Positions 1-6,787 of a stretch of DNA of 24,782 bases are shown piece after piece. Each line of letters begins with the position of its first letter. The first letter of the stretch is position 1. Origin of the DNA: a virus; the IMG/VR virus record IMGVR_UViG_3300046002_000261, positions 1 to 24,782 of that record. One strand, written 5' to 3'. The notes beneath the pieces are model-generated. The model was not told where the DNA came from. It saw nothing but the letters and a program-made list of their open reading frames with translations, and did not search any database. The position numbers were made by a program, and so were the translations under genes.

Positions 1-5
1 GGACA

Positions 6-26
6 GCAATCACCAGGGGTGATTGC
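6..26. repeat. Perfect 9-bp inverted repeat with 3-base loop
   Basis: The arms are GCAATCACC (6-14) and GGTGATTGC (18-26), separated by AGG. The stem is perfect and could form a stable hairpin in DNA or RNA. No run of T follows, so it does not look like a standard intrinsic terminator. It could be a protein-binding palindrome or the end-of-transcript hairpin of an upstream gene outside the window. Confidence 0.6.
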
Positions 27-44
27 GTATCTCTTACTGGTTTG

Positions 45-81
45 GGTGTTCCGCTCTTGGGTCGCTCACGGTGTTCCGCTC
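45..81. repeat. 12-bp direct repeat pair, 25-bp period
   Basis: GGTGTTCCGCTC occurs at 45-56 and again at 70-81. The copies are identical and set 25 bp apart, before a C-rich run (81-86). It may be a binding site for a phage DNA-binding protein such as the terminase small subunit encoded just downstream. No function can be shown from sequence alone. Confidence 0.55.
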
Positions 82-117
82 CCCCCTGGTACTGTTACAT
101 TGGTTCGTTACCTAGCA

Positions 118-147
118 GAGAGTGGTTGCACAACCACGGAGAGTGGT
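118..147. repeat. GAGAGTGGT direct repeat pair with enclosed hairpin
   Basis: GAGAGTGGT occurs at 118-126 and 139-147, 21 bp apart, which is close to two helical turns. Between and partly overlapping them, GTGGTT (122-127) and AACCAC (132-137) form a 6-bp hairpin with a four-base loop. The pair ends one base before the GTAAC leader element of the next gene, so it is placed to act as an operator or packaging-protein site. Confidence 0.5.
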
Positions 148-169
148 GTAACAAATAAGTCTTTATGTG
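148..169 (+). promoter_or_regulatory. GTAAC leader element, copy 1 (terminase small subunit)
   Basis: GTAAC at 148-152 lies 22 bases before the ATG at 170, with AAGTCTTTAT between. The same GTAAC-to-ATG spacing recurs before four other genes in this window. There is no Shine-Dalgarno match between the element and the ATG. The shared spacing is an argument for starting the terminase small subunit at ATG 170 rather than GTG 167. Whether it acts as promoter or translational signal is unknown. Confidence 0.45.
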
Positions 170-607
170 ATGAAACAAAACGAAGAGATGACCTTAACTG
201 CTCCACAAGAGAAGTATCTGGATTGGCTGTGCACCGCTCCTGCGGAGCGTGTGCCAGCGTCTAAGAACAAGTACTCGATGGAGAACGCAGTGGACATCTC
301 TACGATGCGTAGGTGGGAAAAGAAAGACATCTTCCGTAGCCGCTGGAAGACACAGGTGGACGACATTCAGGGTTCGCCAGAGCGAACCCAGAAGCTTCTA
401 GACAACCTATACAACAAGGCCCTGGAGGGTGATACCAAATCCGCTGAACTGTATTTGAAAGCGACTAATCGGATGGCTCCGCCATCAGTAACGATTAGCT
501 CTAATAAGAAGACAGTGGATTTGACGGATGCTGAGTTGGATTCGTTGATTGCCACTATCGCAGAACGTGAGAAGGCTAATCGGAACCATTTGAAGGCTGT
601 AGTTTGA
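170..607 (+). CDS. terS: Terminase small subunit (HTH, DNA recognition)
   Basis: This 145-residue protein fits the phage terminase small subunit. That protein recognises the phage DNA, assembles as a ring and loads the large subunit for headful or cos packaging. Residues about 38-60 look like a helix-turn-helix ending in the typical STMRRWEKKDIFRSRW pattern. Residues about 68-103 match the usual oligomerisation helices (LLDNLYNKALEGD, then YLKATNRMAPP). The acidic tail around residues 118-135 (DLTDAELDSLIATI) is also typical of small subunits. The ORF can start at GTG 167 or ATG 170; I chose ATG 170 because of the shared leader spacing. It is separated from the large subunit by about 4.6 kb of fibre genes. 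The stop overlaps the TTG start of the next gene by four bases. The assignment rests on pattern recall, not a search. Confidence 0.7.
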   Translation: MKQNEEMTLTAPQEKYLDWLCTAPAERVPASKNKYSMENAVDISTMRRWEKKDIFRSRWKTQVDDIQGSPERTQKLLDNLYNKALEGDTKSAELYLKATNRMAPPSVTISSNKKTVDLTDAELDSLIATIAEREKANRNHLKAVV

Positions 608-738
608 TACTCGAAACATGTCCTACCTGTGCTGAGGTTTATCCTCCTTTGCTTACTTCATGGCTTTGCCCTACTTGTGGGGTTGATGACTATGAGAAGA
701 AGATGGCAATATTTGATTTGAAAGATGATAGGGAATAA
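604..738 (+). CDS. Tiny zinc-ribbon protein (two CPTC knuckles), TTG start
   Basis: A 44-residue reading frame starts at TTG 604 (TTGA overlap with the terminase small subunit stop) and ends at TAA 736-738, whose last base is the first base of the next ATG. It carries two knuckles, CPTC (residues 6-9) and CPTCG (residues 22-26), 12 residues apart. That is the classic spacing class of a small structural zinc ribbon. The C-terminal third is charged and probably helical. GAAGG lies about 10 bases before the start. Exact tiling between two genes and the paired cysteines are strong evidence that it is real despite its size. Its role is unknown; such proteins can bind nucleic acid or act as assembly cofactors. 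The start codon is the least certain part, as no ATG or GTG is available upstream of the first cysteine pair in this frame. Confidence 0.65.
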   Translation: MILETCPTCAEVYPPLLTSWLCPTCGVDDYEKKMAIFDLKDDRE

Positions 739-1076
739 TGGCTGTACCTAGCAAACAGAACTTGACGATGACTCGTGGCGACACGGAAAGTCTTGTTGTT
801 ACTATGACTTCTGATGGCACAACGCCAGTTGACATTTCCGGACGCACTTATCGTGCGCAGATAAGAACCACAAAAGATGCTGCTACGATTGATGCATCTT
901 TTACTTGCACTGTTACCAGTGCCTTGATTGGGGAAGTTACTTGTTCCATGACTGCTGGAGATACTGCTACTTTGGCTGTTGGCACACATTATTGGGATTT
1001 TGAAGAAAACAAAAGTGGCGTAATCTCGACTATTCTTGCTGGAACTGTGAATGTTTTGGCTGACGTAACTAGGTAG
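738..1076 (+). CDS. BppU-like baseplate / fibre-anchor protein
   Basis: The protein has 112 residues. The pattern is an early RGDTESLVVTMTSDG strand, then PVDISGRTYRAQIRT, a middle GEVTCSMTA strand, then GTHYWDFEE and a C-terminal LAGTVNVLADVTR. This resembles the small beta-sandwich N-terminal domain of lactococcal-phage BppU and related fibre-anchoring proteins. That domain attaches receptor-binding proteins to the virion. Here it stands alone directly before a collagen-like fibre, so I infer it is an adaptor for the fibre set or an accessory baseplate protein. It begins at the TAATG junction with the zinc-ribbon gene and ends two bases before the next ATG. There is no signal peptide or membrane segment. 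The family match is from memory of conserved patterns. Confidence 0.55.
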   Translation: MAVPSKQNLTMTRGDTESLVVTMTSDGTTPVDISGRTYRAQIRTTKDAATIDASFTCTVTSALIGEVTCSMTAGDTATLAVGTHYWDFEENKSGVISTILAGTVNVLADVTR

Positions 1077-1078
1077 TC

Positions 1079-2332
1079 ATGGCTATTACTGGTGTAACGG
1101 TTACTCGTGCCGATGAAACTAATGGTGTTGTTCGTACTGCAGTTGTAAGTCTTGTTGGTACTGCTGCCCTTGGTCCGGTTGGTCCCGAAGGTGCAGTCGG
1201 ACCTACTGGTGCCACGGGTGACACGGGTCCTGCCGGTCCAATAGGTGATTCAGCAACTATTACCGTTGGGACTGTTTCTGTTGGTCCTGCTGCTGTTGTC
1301 AACTCTGGAACTAGTGGCGAAGCAATATTGGATTTCACTTTGGAAACGGGTGCCACTGGTCCAACCGGACCTGTTGGACCCGCTAGTTTATCATTAGATG
1401 ATGTTGGTGATGTTACAATCACTTCTGCTACGGCAAACGATATTCTCAAATGGAATGGTTCTGCTTGGGTAAATGATACATCGTTGTTGGCTCTAAAAGC
1501 CCCTATTGCTTCTCCAACATTTACTGGCACGGTAACACTTGCTGCAGACCCAGCATCAGCACTACAAGCAGCAACAAAACAGTATGTTGATAATGTCTCT
1601 GCTGGAATTGTGGCGAAACCTTCTGTTCTTGGAGCAACAGTTTCCAATGTAACTGGAACCTATTACAACGGACCAAGTGACGATGGCGTAGGGGCTACTC
1701 TTACACACGATTCAAATGGTGTATTTCCAAGCGGTGCAGGTGGTGCTTCTGGTTGGGGCGTTGGAAAAGGGATTCTCCTAAAGAATCAAACCAACAAAGA
1801 AGAAAACGGTAGATACTTTGTATCAAACATGGGTTCGGTGTCAACCCCTTATGTCTTAACACGGTGTGGTTACTGCGATGAAGCAAGTGAAATACCAGGC
1901 GCTTACATTTTTGTTCAAGACGGAACATATGCTGGAACTGGGTGGATTCAGATTGTTGCAGACCCAGCAACATTTGTTGTAGGAACAGATGACATTGATG
2001 TTTTCCAATTTTCTGGTGCTGGCACATATATTGCTGGTGCAGGAATCGTCCTCACTGATAATTCTTTTTCAGTAGATACCACAACAATTCAAGCACGAGT
2101 AACAGATGTTTCCGATACGGAAATTGGTTACCTAAATGGCGTGACATCTGCAATTCAAACACAGTTGGATGCAAAAGTGGCAAAAGCTACTTTGACTACA
2201 ACTGGAGATACCTTTTATGCTAGTGCAGCCAATACGCCAGCGAGACTGGCTATTGGCGCTCCGGCAACCGTTTTAACCGTAACTGGTGGTCTTCCTGTTT
2301 GGGCTGCTCCTGCAGCAGCTACATGGGGATGA
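1079..2332 (+). CDS. Collagen-like tail fibre protein
   Basis: This 417-residue fibre has recognisable modules. Residues 1-30 form a beta-rich head. Gly-x-Pro/Gly-x-x collagen-like repeats follow at about 32-57 and 91-101, interrupted by a short beta unit. Residues 106-132 hold the widespread fibre motif LDDVGDV ... LKWNGSAWVN. Residues 139-154 (LKAPIASPTFTGTVTL) recur in the next gene. Residues 161-172 carry the ALQAATKQYVDN motif, and 346-366 the SDTEIGYLNGVTSAIQTQLDA repeat seen in many phage tail fibres. A larger domain between about 175 and 315 contains a CGYC pair (263-266). The collagen triplets predict a trimer. The likely role is receptor binding or fibre shaft. The C terminus is short and Ala/Pro-rich rather than a known chaperone. 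Confidence 0.85.
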   Translation: MAITGVTVTRADETNGVVRTAVVSLVGTAALGPVGPEGAVGPTGATGDTGPAGPIGDSATITVGTVSVGPAAVVNSGTSGEAILDFTLETGATGPTGPVGPASLSLDDVGDVTITSATANDILKWNGSAWVNDTSLLALKAPIASPTFTGTVTLAADPASALQAATKQYVDNVSAGIVAKPSVLGATVSNVTGTYYNGPSDDGVGATLTHDSNGVFPSGAGGASGWGVGKGILLKNQTNKEENGRYFVSNMGSVSTPYVLTRCGYCDEASEIPGAYIFVQDGTYAGTGWIQIVADPATFVVGTDDIDVFQFSGAGTYIAGAGIVLTDNSFSVDTTTIQARVTDVSDTEIGYLNGVTSAIQTQLDAKVAKATLTTTGDTFYASAANTPARLAIGAPATVLTVTGGLPVWAAPAAATWG

Positions 2333-2333
2333 T

Positions 2334-2355
2334 GTAACAGAAAGAACATGATTAT
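2334..2355 (+). promoter_or_regulatory. GTAAC leader element, copy 2 (second tail fibre)
   Basis: GTAAC at 2334-2338 lies exactly 22 bases before ATG 2356. The GTAAC overlaps the end of the upstream fibre gene's stop region. The interior, which ends in ATTAT before the ATG, is the least similar of the five copies, so this copy is supported mainly by spacing. Confidence 0.3.
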
Positions 2356-2856
2356 ATGGCGTTAACTATTCCAAACACTTTTGTCACTGGCACGACCGCA
2401 CTGGCTTCTGAGGTCAATGGCAACTTTACGGCCGTTAAAACTGAAGTAGATTTGAAATCACCGCTTGCTTCACCAACATTCACGGGTACTGTCACTATGA
2501 CGAAACCCGTAATTAACGGCACAAACCCAACAGGTGCGACATATACTCCGTCTTCTGGCTCACAAACTGTTGCATTGGATTGTGCATCAAACAACATGCA
2601 CATTGTTTCTGGCAACGTTTCTGGAACGGCAATAACCTTTACGGTCGCTAACGCAACAAACAATCAGCCGTTTATTGTCTCGGTTTTGCAAGGTGGCACA
2701 ACTGTTTCTACCATTGTTTCCTGGTTCGCTACGGTTCGTTGGGCTGGTGGCTCAGTTCCAGTTTTGACAGCAACATTGAATAAGCGTGACACTTTTGGGT
2801 TTATAAGAACTGGTGCGAATACTTATGATGGTTTTATTATTGGGCAGAACTGCTAG
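2356..2856 (+). CDS. Short tail fibre protein with shared fibre module
   Basis: The protein has 166 residues. Residues 5-30 give a short N-terminal section that reads like a virion-attachment segment (FVTGTTALASEVNGNF). Residues 33-48 (LKSPLASPTFTGTVTM) are nearly the same as a block in the preceding fibre. From about residue 66 the pattern SGSQTVALDC ... AITFTV ... VLQGGTT, then VRWAGGS ... LNKRDTFGFIRT and a final DGFIIGQ, matches a common C-terminal beta module of environmental phage fibres. That module probably forms the trimeric tip. It sits between two larger fibre genes, so it may be an alternative or accessory fibre sharing an attachment region. Start ATG 2356 is supported by the leader spacing, with no clear Shine-Dalgarno site. 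The function is inferred. Confidence 0.7.
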   Translation: MALTIPNTFVTGTTALASEVNGNFTAVKTEVDLKSPLASPTFTGTVTMTKPVINGTNPTGATYTPSSGSQTVALDCASNNMHIVSGNVSGTAITFTVANATNNQPFIVSVLQGGTTVSTIVSWFATVRWAGGSVPVLTATLNKRDTFGFIRTGANTYDGFIIGQNC

Positions 2857-2868
2857 TAGGGTTTTAGC

Positions 2869-4914
2869 ATGGCAATTATAACTGCTGCTGCTGGTGGCGG
2901 TAACTGGACAACTGGGGCTACTTGGACTGGTGGCGTTGCACCAACTGCAGCGGATGACGCTGTACTTACCGCTACTTCAGGAAACGTAACAATCAACTCT
3001 GGTGCCGTGTGTCGTTCACTGGATTGCACGGGTTATACGGGCACCCTAACTCATACTGCTGCAATAACGTTAAACATTGGTGACGCTACATCCGGGACTG
3101 GCAACGTTGCTCTTCGATTTGTGTCTGGAATGACTTATACAAAGGGTAGTACTACAACTTCGGCTATCAACTTGAAGTCTACCTCTGCAACGCAACAAAC
3201 TATTACTACTGGCACAAAAGTGCTTGGTAATTTGACCGTAAATGGTGTTGGTAGTTCATATCTTCTTTCTGATACTTTAACCGCTACTGCTGGTACGGTA
3301 ACTTTGACATCGGGAACTTTGAACACTAATGGTTTTGCTGTTACTTGTTCTACATTTTGGTTGTCTGGTACAACCGTTAGAACATGCACTTTGGGGGCAA
3401 GTACTATAACCTGTTCTTCAAATTGGTTTGCTGCTACTGCAACGAATTTAACTTTTAATGCGAACACATCAACAATTATCCATCAAGGTAATCAATTTGA
3501 AGGTGGAGGTAAAACATACAATATAGTGAATCTAACCAGCTCTACTAGTGTTTCTGGTGTAAATACTTTTGCAAATTTGACATTTACTGGAACTGCAAGT
3601 AAAACTAATGAATTGCAATTTCAGGACAACACAACGGTTACTGGTACTTTAACAATTAACGGTAACTCTACACTGAATAGAGTATTGGTTAGTTCTGGTA
3701 CTTTAGGAACTTCTCGAACTATTACGGCAGCAACATGGTCTGTATCGAATACCGACTTTCAAGATATTACTGGTGCTGGTGCTGGTTCACGTGATTTATC
3801 TGCTATTACGGGTCTTTCTGGTGATTGTGGTGGCAACAGTGGTTTTACATTTACTACTGCAGCAACACAAACTGCCAACGGTACAACATCTTTTAACTGG
3901 TCTACTGCTGCACGTTGGACTAGTCGTGTTCCTTTGCCACAAGATGATGTAGTCATCAATAACGCTTTTGGAACATCCCAAACAGTCACTTCCGATATGC
4001 CACGTTTGGGTAAAAGTATAGATTTTACTGGTGCAACATGGACAACTGCGTTAACTTTTGCTCTCCAGGTGTCTGGCACTCTTTATGGTTCGTTTACCAT
4101 GGTTGCCGGCATGACAACCAGCGGCGCTTCAACAACATTGTCCTTTCAGGGCAGGGGTGCATCTACGTTTAACAGTGCATCGAATACACTTACTTTTGGT
4201 TTTAAGGTGGATGCTGTTTCTGGTTCTGTAACTTTGGCTAGTAATGTGACTACAAATATTCGTACAATAACTGTTGGTAGTGGTACTTTTTCAGCGGTTA
4301 ATGGAGTAGACAACTATGTAATTACTACGGGATTCTTTAACATGATTGGTGGAACCGTAACCCTTGGTTCTGCAACACATATTTTTAATGCTGCGAGTAG
4401 CAATCCGTGGCAAAAAAGTGGTGGAACATTAACCGCATACACTGGTATCATTAAATTTACGGATACTGGTGCAACTGGTGTGAACTTTGTTGGTGGTGGA
4501 GCAACCTATGCAAATGTTTGGTTTGCTCGTGGAGCATCTACGGCAAGCATTACAATTACTGGGTCTAACACTTTTGGTGATTTGAGGGACAGTGGTACAG
4601 CGGCTCATTCTTTGCGATTTGCGGCTGGTACAACACAGACTGTTACGACATTTACTGTTTCTGGTAGTTCTGGTAATTTGATTACGTTGGACTCTGCTAC
4701 TACTGCTAGTTTCGCTCTTGTTAAATCGGGTGGTGGACAAGTTTCATCTGATTATTTGAACATTCAACATTCTGTTGCCACGCCATCATCAACTTGGTTT
4801 GCTGGTGTAAACTCTGTAGATAATCAGGCAGTTGTTACGGCTGGGTCGGGTTGGATATTTACTGCTCCAACTACTTCTACACCTAGTTCGTCATTCTTAT
4901 TTTTAACTATGTAA
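2869..4914 (+). CDS. Large beta-solenoid-like tail fibre / adhesin with internal repeat
   Basis: The 681 residues are dominated by Thr, Ser, Gly, Asn and short hydrophobic strands (TLTVNG, GTVTLTSGT, NLTFTGTA and similar), as in right-handed beta-helix or pectin-lyase-like fibres. The N terminus (residues 10-32, GGNWTTGATWTG ... APTAADD) is echoed at about residues 335-365 by FNWSTAARWTSRVPLPQDDVV. Each is followed by Val/Ile-rich strands and a LDCTG- or IDFTGATW-type segment, so the protein looks like a tandem duplication of a roughly 330-residue unit. No catalytic motif for a depolymerase can be asserted. The last residues (STPSSSFLFLTM) form a short hydrophobic tail. The product is probably surface-exposed and binds or degrades host polysaccharide; both roles are inference. 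It is the third gene of the fibre cassette. Confidence 0.7.
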   Translation: MAIITAAAGGGNWTTGATWTGGVAPTAADDAVLTATSGNVTINSGAVCRSLDCTGYTGTLTHTAAITLNIGDATSGTGNVALRFVSGMTYTKGSTTTSAINLKSTSATQQTITTGTKVLGNLTVNGVGSSYLLSDTLTATAGTVTLTSGTLNTNGFAVTCSTFWLSGTTVRTCTLGASTITCSSNWFAATATNLTFNANTSTIIHQGNQFEGGGKTYNIVNLTSSTSVSGVNTFANLTFTGTASKTNELQFQDNTTVTGTLTINGNSTLNRVLVSSGTLGTSRTITAATWSVSNTDFQDITGAGAGSRDLSAITGLSGDCGGNSGFTFTTAATQTANGTTSFNWSTAARWTSRVPLPQDDVVINNAFGTSQTVTSDMPRLGKSIDFTGATWTTALTFALQVSGTLYGSFTMVAGMTTSGASTTLSFQGRGASTFNSASNTLTFGFKVDAVSGSVTLASNVTTNIRTITVGSGTFSAVNGVDNYVITTGFFNMIGGTVTLGSATHIFNAASSNPWQKSGGTLTAYTGIIKFTDTGATGVNFVGGGATYANVWFARGASTASITITGSNTFGDLRDSGTAAHSLRFAAGTTQTVTTFTVSGSSGNLITLDSATTASFALVKSGGGQVSSDYLNIQHSVATPSSTWFAGVNSVDNQAVVTAGSGWIFTAPTTSTPSSSFLFLTM

Positions 4915-4920
4915 CTACTG

Positions 4921-4940
4921 TGTTACCGAACTAGGTAACA
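4921..4940. repeat. Inverted repeat spanning the leader of the holin-like gene
   Basis: TGTTACC (4921-4927) and GGTAACA (4934-4940) form a perfect 7-bp stem with loop GAACTA. The right arm contains the GTAAC element of leader copy 3. It lies between a fibre gene and the holin-like gene. It lacks a T-tract, so it is more like an operator or RNA structure than a terminator. Confidence 0.5.
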
Positions 4941-4955
4941 GGTTGTCCTATTGGT
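4935..4955 (+). promoter_or_regulatory. GTAAC leader element, copy 3 (holin-like gene)
   Basis: GTAAC at 4935-4939 lies 21 bases before ATG 4956, followed by GGTTG and CCTATTGGT. Copy 5 at 12260 shares TAGGTAACA, GTTG and CTATTGGT, a striking match for two intergenic stretches over 7 kb apart. No Shine-Dalgarno site is present before the ATG. Confidence 0.55.
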
Positions 4956-5171
4956 ATGGGAAAAATTAAAGCATTTGCGTACAATAATCCTGTTCGTGTA
5001 GCCGCATGGGTTACGTCGACGGTTGCACTTGTTTTGTCGGTAATATCTAGCGATATTCCGACAGAATCGGTAACTATGTTTATTTTGTCTACTCTTGGTT
5101 TGGGTGAATTTGCTCAACGGGCAGAAAACAAGAAAACAGATGAAGCACTGTTTACGGAGATTCCTGAGTAA
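4956..5171 (+). CDS. Small two-helix membrane protein, holin-like
   Basis: This 71-residue protein has a basic N terminus (MGKIKAFAYNNPVR), a first hydrophobic helix (about 13-31, VRVAAWVTSTVALVLSVI), a short polar turn, a second apolar helix (about 37-50, ESVTMFILSTLGLG) and a charged C-terminal tail (about 52-71). Size, two helices and charged tail fit a small phage holin, which would time lysis by permeabilising the inner membrane. No endolysin is visible in the window, so the lysis role is only plausible. It has its own leader element and inverted repeat, and sits two bases before the terminase large subunit start. An alternative is a membrane-anchored accessory protein of unknown role. 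Confidence 0.45.
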   Translation: MGKIKAFAYNNPVRVAAWVTSTVALVLSVISSDIPTESVTMFILSTLGLGEFAQRAENKKTDEALFTEIPE

Positions 5172-5173
5172 AC

Positions 5174-6766
5174 ATGGAACTCACAGACCTTCTCAATGAG
5201 AAGGAATGGCGCAAGTGTAAAGGTCCAGACAGTGCAACTACCGAGGAATTGGTGGTTGCATTCTCACACTTTTGTGCAAACTACTGGCACATTAGACATC
5301 CTGAGCGTGGTCGTATTAAGTTTGATATGCGTGAAGCCCAGCTTGAGACTGTGCGATGCTGGATTGAAGACCGATACACGATTGTGCTAAAGGCACGTCA
5401 GATTGGTTTTTCTACTCTGGCAGCGACATTTACTTTCTGGGAAACATTTTTTTGGCCCGACCGATTTACCGTAATGCTTTCACGCACAGAGCGTGAAGCT
5501 GCCAAGTTGCTTCAGAAAACTAAGTATGGTTATAAGATGATGCCTAGTTGGGTTCGCCAGCGTGGACCTGACCTGTTGTCTGATAACCAATTGAAGATGG
5601 TGTTTGCCAATGACTCTGCTATTGAGTCATTACCTTCTGGTAATGACCCTGCTCGTGGAGAATCTGTGTATCGAGTGTTTATTGACGAGATGGCGTTTAT
5701 CCCTAACGCTGCTGAAGCTTGGGCATCTATTGAGCCTATTGCGGACGTTGGTGGACGTGTGAACTGTCTTAGCACAGCTAATGGTGAAGGTAATATATTC
5801 CATGAATTGTGGGTTGGTTCTCAAACGGGCACTAATCGTTTTACTGGAATCTTTTTTCCTTGGTCTGCTGGAGACCGTGACCAAGCATGGTATGACGCCA
5901 AGAAGGCAGACTTGCCTGATTGGCAGATGGCACAGGAATACCCTGATGACCCTGATGAAGCCTTTATTCGTTCTGGACGTCCAGTGTTTGACCTTGAGGC
6001 AATACGATTAATTGAACCGATTGAACCCGACCGTGGATACTTGAAATCTTCTCCTGGTAGGAATAGTTACGATTTTATTGAAGATGGTGGTGCTTTTGCT
6101 ATTTGGGATTATCCGGCACGAGGTGAGACTTACGTTATTGGGGCCGACGTTGCAGAAGGTCTGGGGCATGGGGACTTCAGTTCTGCACACATCATCTCTG
6201 CCGATACCGGTATGGTTGTGGCGCATTGGCACGGGCACGTGGACCCTGACATTTTTGGTGAAGAGGTCTTGAAGGAGATTGGGTATTACTACAATCGAGC
6301 CTTGGTTGGTGTTGAATCAAACAACCATGGTTTGACTACTTTGAAGGGTCTGCAAAGGTCTGGTTATAGGAATATTTTTCGTCAGCGAAAGATGAACCAT
6401 CGTAATCCACAGATTAGTGAAACAATGGGTTGGAGAACGACTGCTGTGTCAAAGCCTTTGGCTATTGACGAACTGAACGCTGCTATTCGTGATGAGAGTC
6501 TTTCCCTGTATGACGGTAAGACTATGGCTGAATTACGTACATTTGTGCGTGAAGCCAATGGCAAGATGCATGGCTCTCCGCATGATGACCGTGTTATGTC
6601 TTTGGCGATTACCAACCAGATGTTGAAGTATGTTTGGTTGCCTGAGTACCGTTCTGAGGATGCTCCAATGAAGAACACTATGGGTTGGTGGGAGAAGTAC
6701 ATAATTCGAGACATTCAGCCACAGAATGCACGAATTGGTTCTTACAACACTTCTTCCAGTACTTAG
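5174..6766 (+). CDS. terL: Terminase large subunit (packaging ATPase and nuclease)
   Basis: This 530-residue protein drives ATP-dependent DNA packaging at the portal and cuts the concatemer. The ATPase domain shows a deviant Walker A of the KxRQxGxST type (KARQIGFST, 73-81), a Walker B strand ending in acidic residues (YRVFIDEMAF, with D171 and E172) and a coupling motif STANG (200-204). The RNase H-like nuclease domain supplies acidic residues in IGADVAEG (D325), VGVESNNHG (E381) and HDDRVMS (D471, D472). Length and order are typical of the family. It follows the holin-like gene with two bases between them; GGAG lies about 16 bases upstream of the ATG. The separation from the small subunit by fibre genes is unusual. 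The assignment is firm. Confidence 0.95.
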   Translation: MELTDLLNEKEWRKCKGPDSATTEELVVAFSHFCANYWHIRHPERGRIKFDMREAQLETVRCWIEDRYTIVLKARQIGFSTLAATFTFWETFFWPDRFTVMLSRTEREAAKLLQKTKYGYKMMPSWVRQRGPDLLSDNQLKMVFANDSAIESLPSGNDPARGESVYRVFIDEMAFIPNAAEAWASIEPIADVGGRVNCLSTANGEGNIFHELWVGSQTGTNRFTGIFFPWSAGDRDQAWYDAKKADLPDWQMAQEYPDDPDEAFIRSGRPVFDLEAIRLIEPIEPDRGYLKSSPGRNSYDFIEDGGAFAIWDYPARGETYVIGADVAEGLGHGDFSSAHIISADTGMVVAHWHGHVDPDIFGEEVLKEIGYYYNRALVGVESNNHGLTTLKGLQRSGYRNIFRQRKMNHRNPQISETMGWRTTAVSKPLAIDELNAAIRDESLSLYDGKTMAELRTFVREANGKMHGSPHDDRVMSLAITNQMLKYVWLPEYRSEDAPMKNTMGWWEKYIIRDIQPQNARIGSYNTSSST

Positions 6767-6787
6767 TAACGAATTGTCTTAATAGTT
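6766..6787 (+). promoter_or_regulatory. GTAAC leader element, copy 4 (CxxC protein)
   Basis: GTAAC at 6766-6770 begins on the last base of the terminase TAG stop and lies 22 bases before ATG 6788. GAATTGTCTTAATAGTT fills the gap, close to the GGTTGTCCTATTGGT of copy 3. No Shine-Dalgarno-like purine run is seen. Confidence 0.5.

Larger units (their letters stand above)
1..166. other. Repeat-rich noncoding region before the terminase small subunit
   Basis: No convincing gene lies here, although frame 3 is open to a TAA at 156-158 and frame 1 is open into the next gene. The stretch holds a perfect 9-bp stem hairpin (6-26), a 12-bp direct repeat GGTGTTCCGCTC (45-56 and 70-81), an inverted pair TGTTACA (93-99) / TGTAACA (147-153), a 9-bp direct repeat GAGAGTGGT (118-126 and 139-147, 21 bp apart) and a small hairpin (122-137). 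Repeat density of this kind next to a terminase small subunit gene is what a packaging initiation site or an operator/promoter block would look like. That role is inference, and the left edge of the window hides what lies upstream. Confidence 0.5.

Noticed and set aside
19-264. Open frame of 81 codons on the + strand
   Set aside because: It overlaps the terminase small subunit in another frame, begins in the repeat block and gives no recognisable protein. Frame 3 (3-158) is also open without a start and was likewise not called.
1069-1647. 192-codon frame on the - strand opposite the collagen-like fibre
   Set aside because: Its Gly/Pro-rich text is the mirror of collagen-type codons in the + gene; no start signal or gene-order support. 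A shadow.
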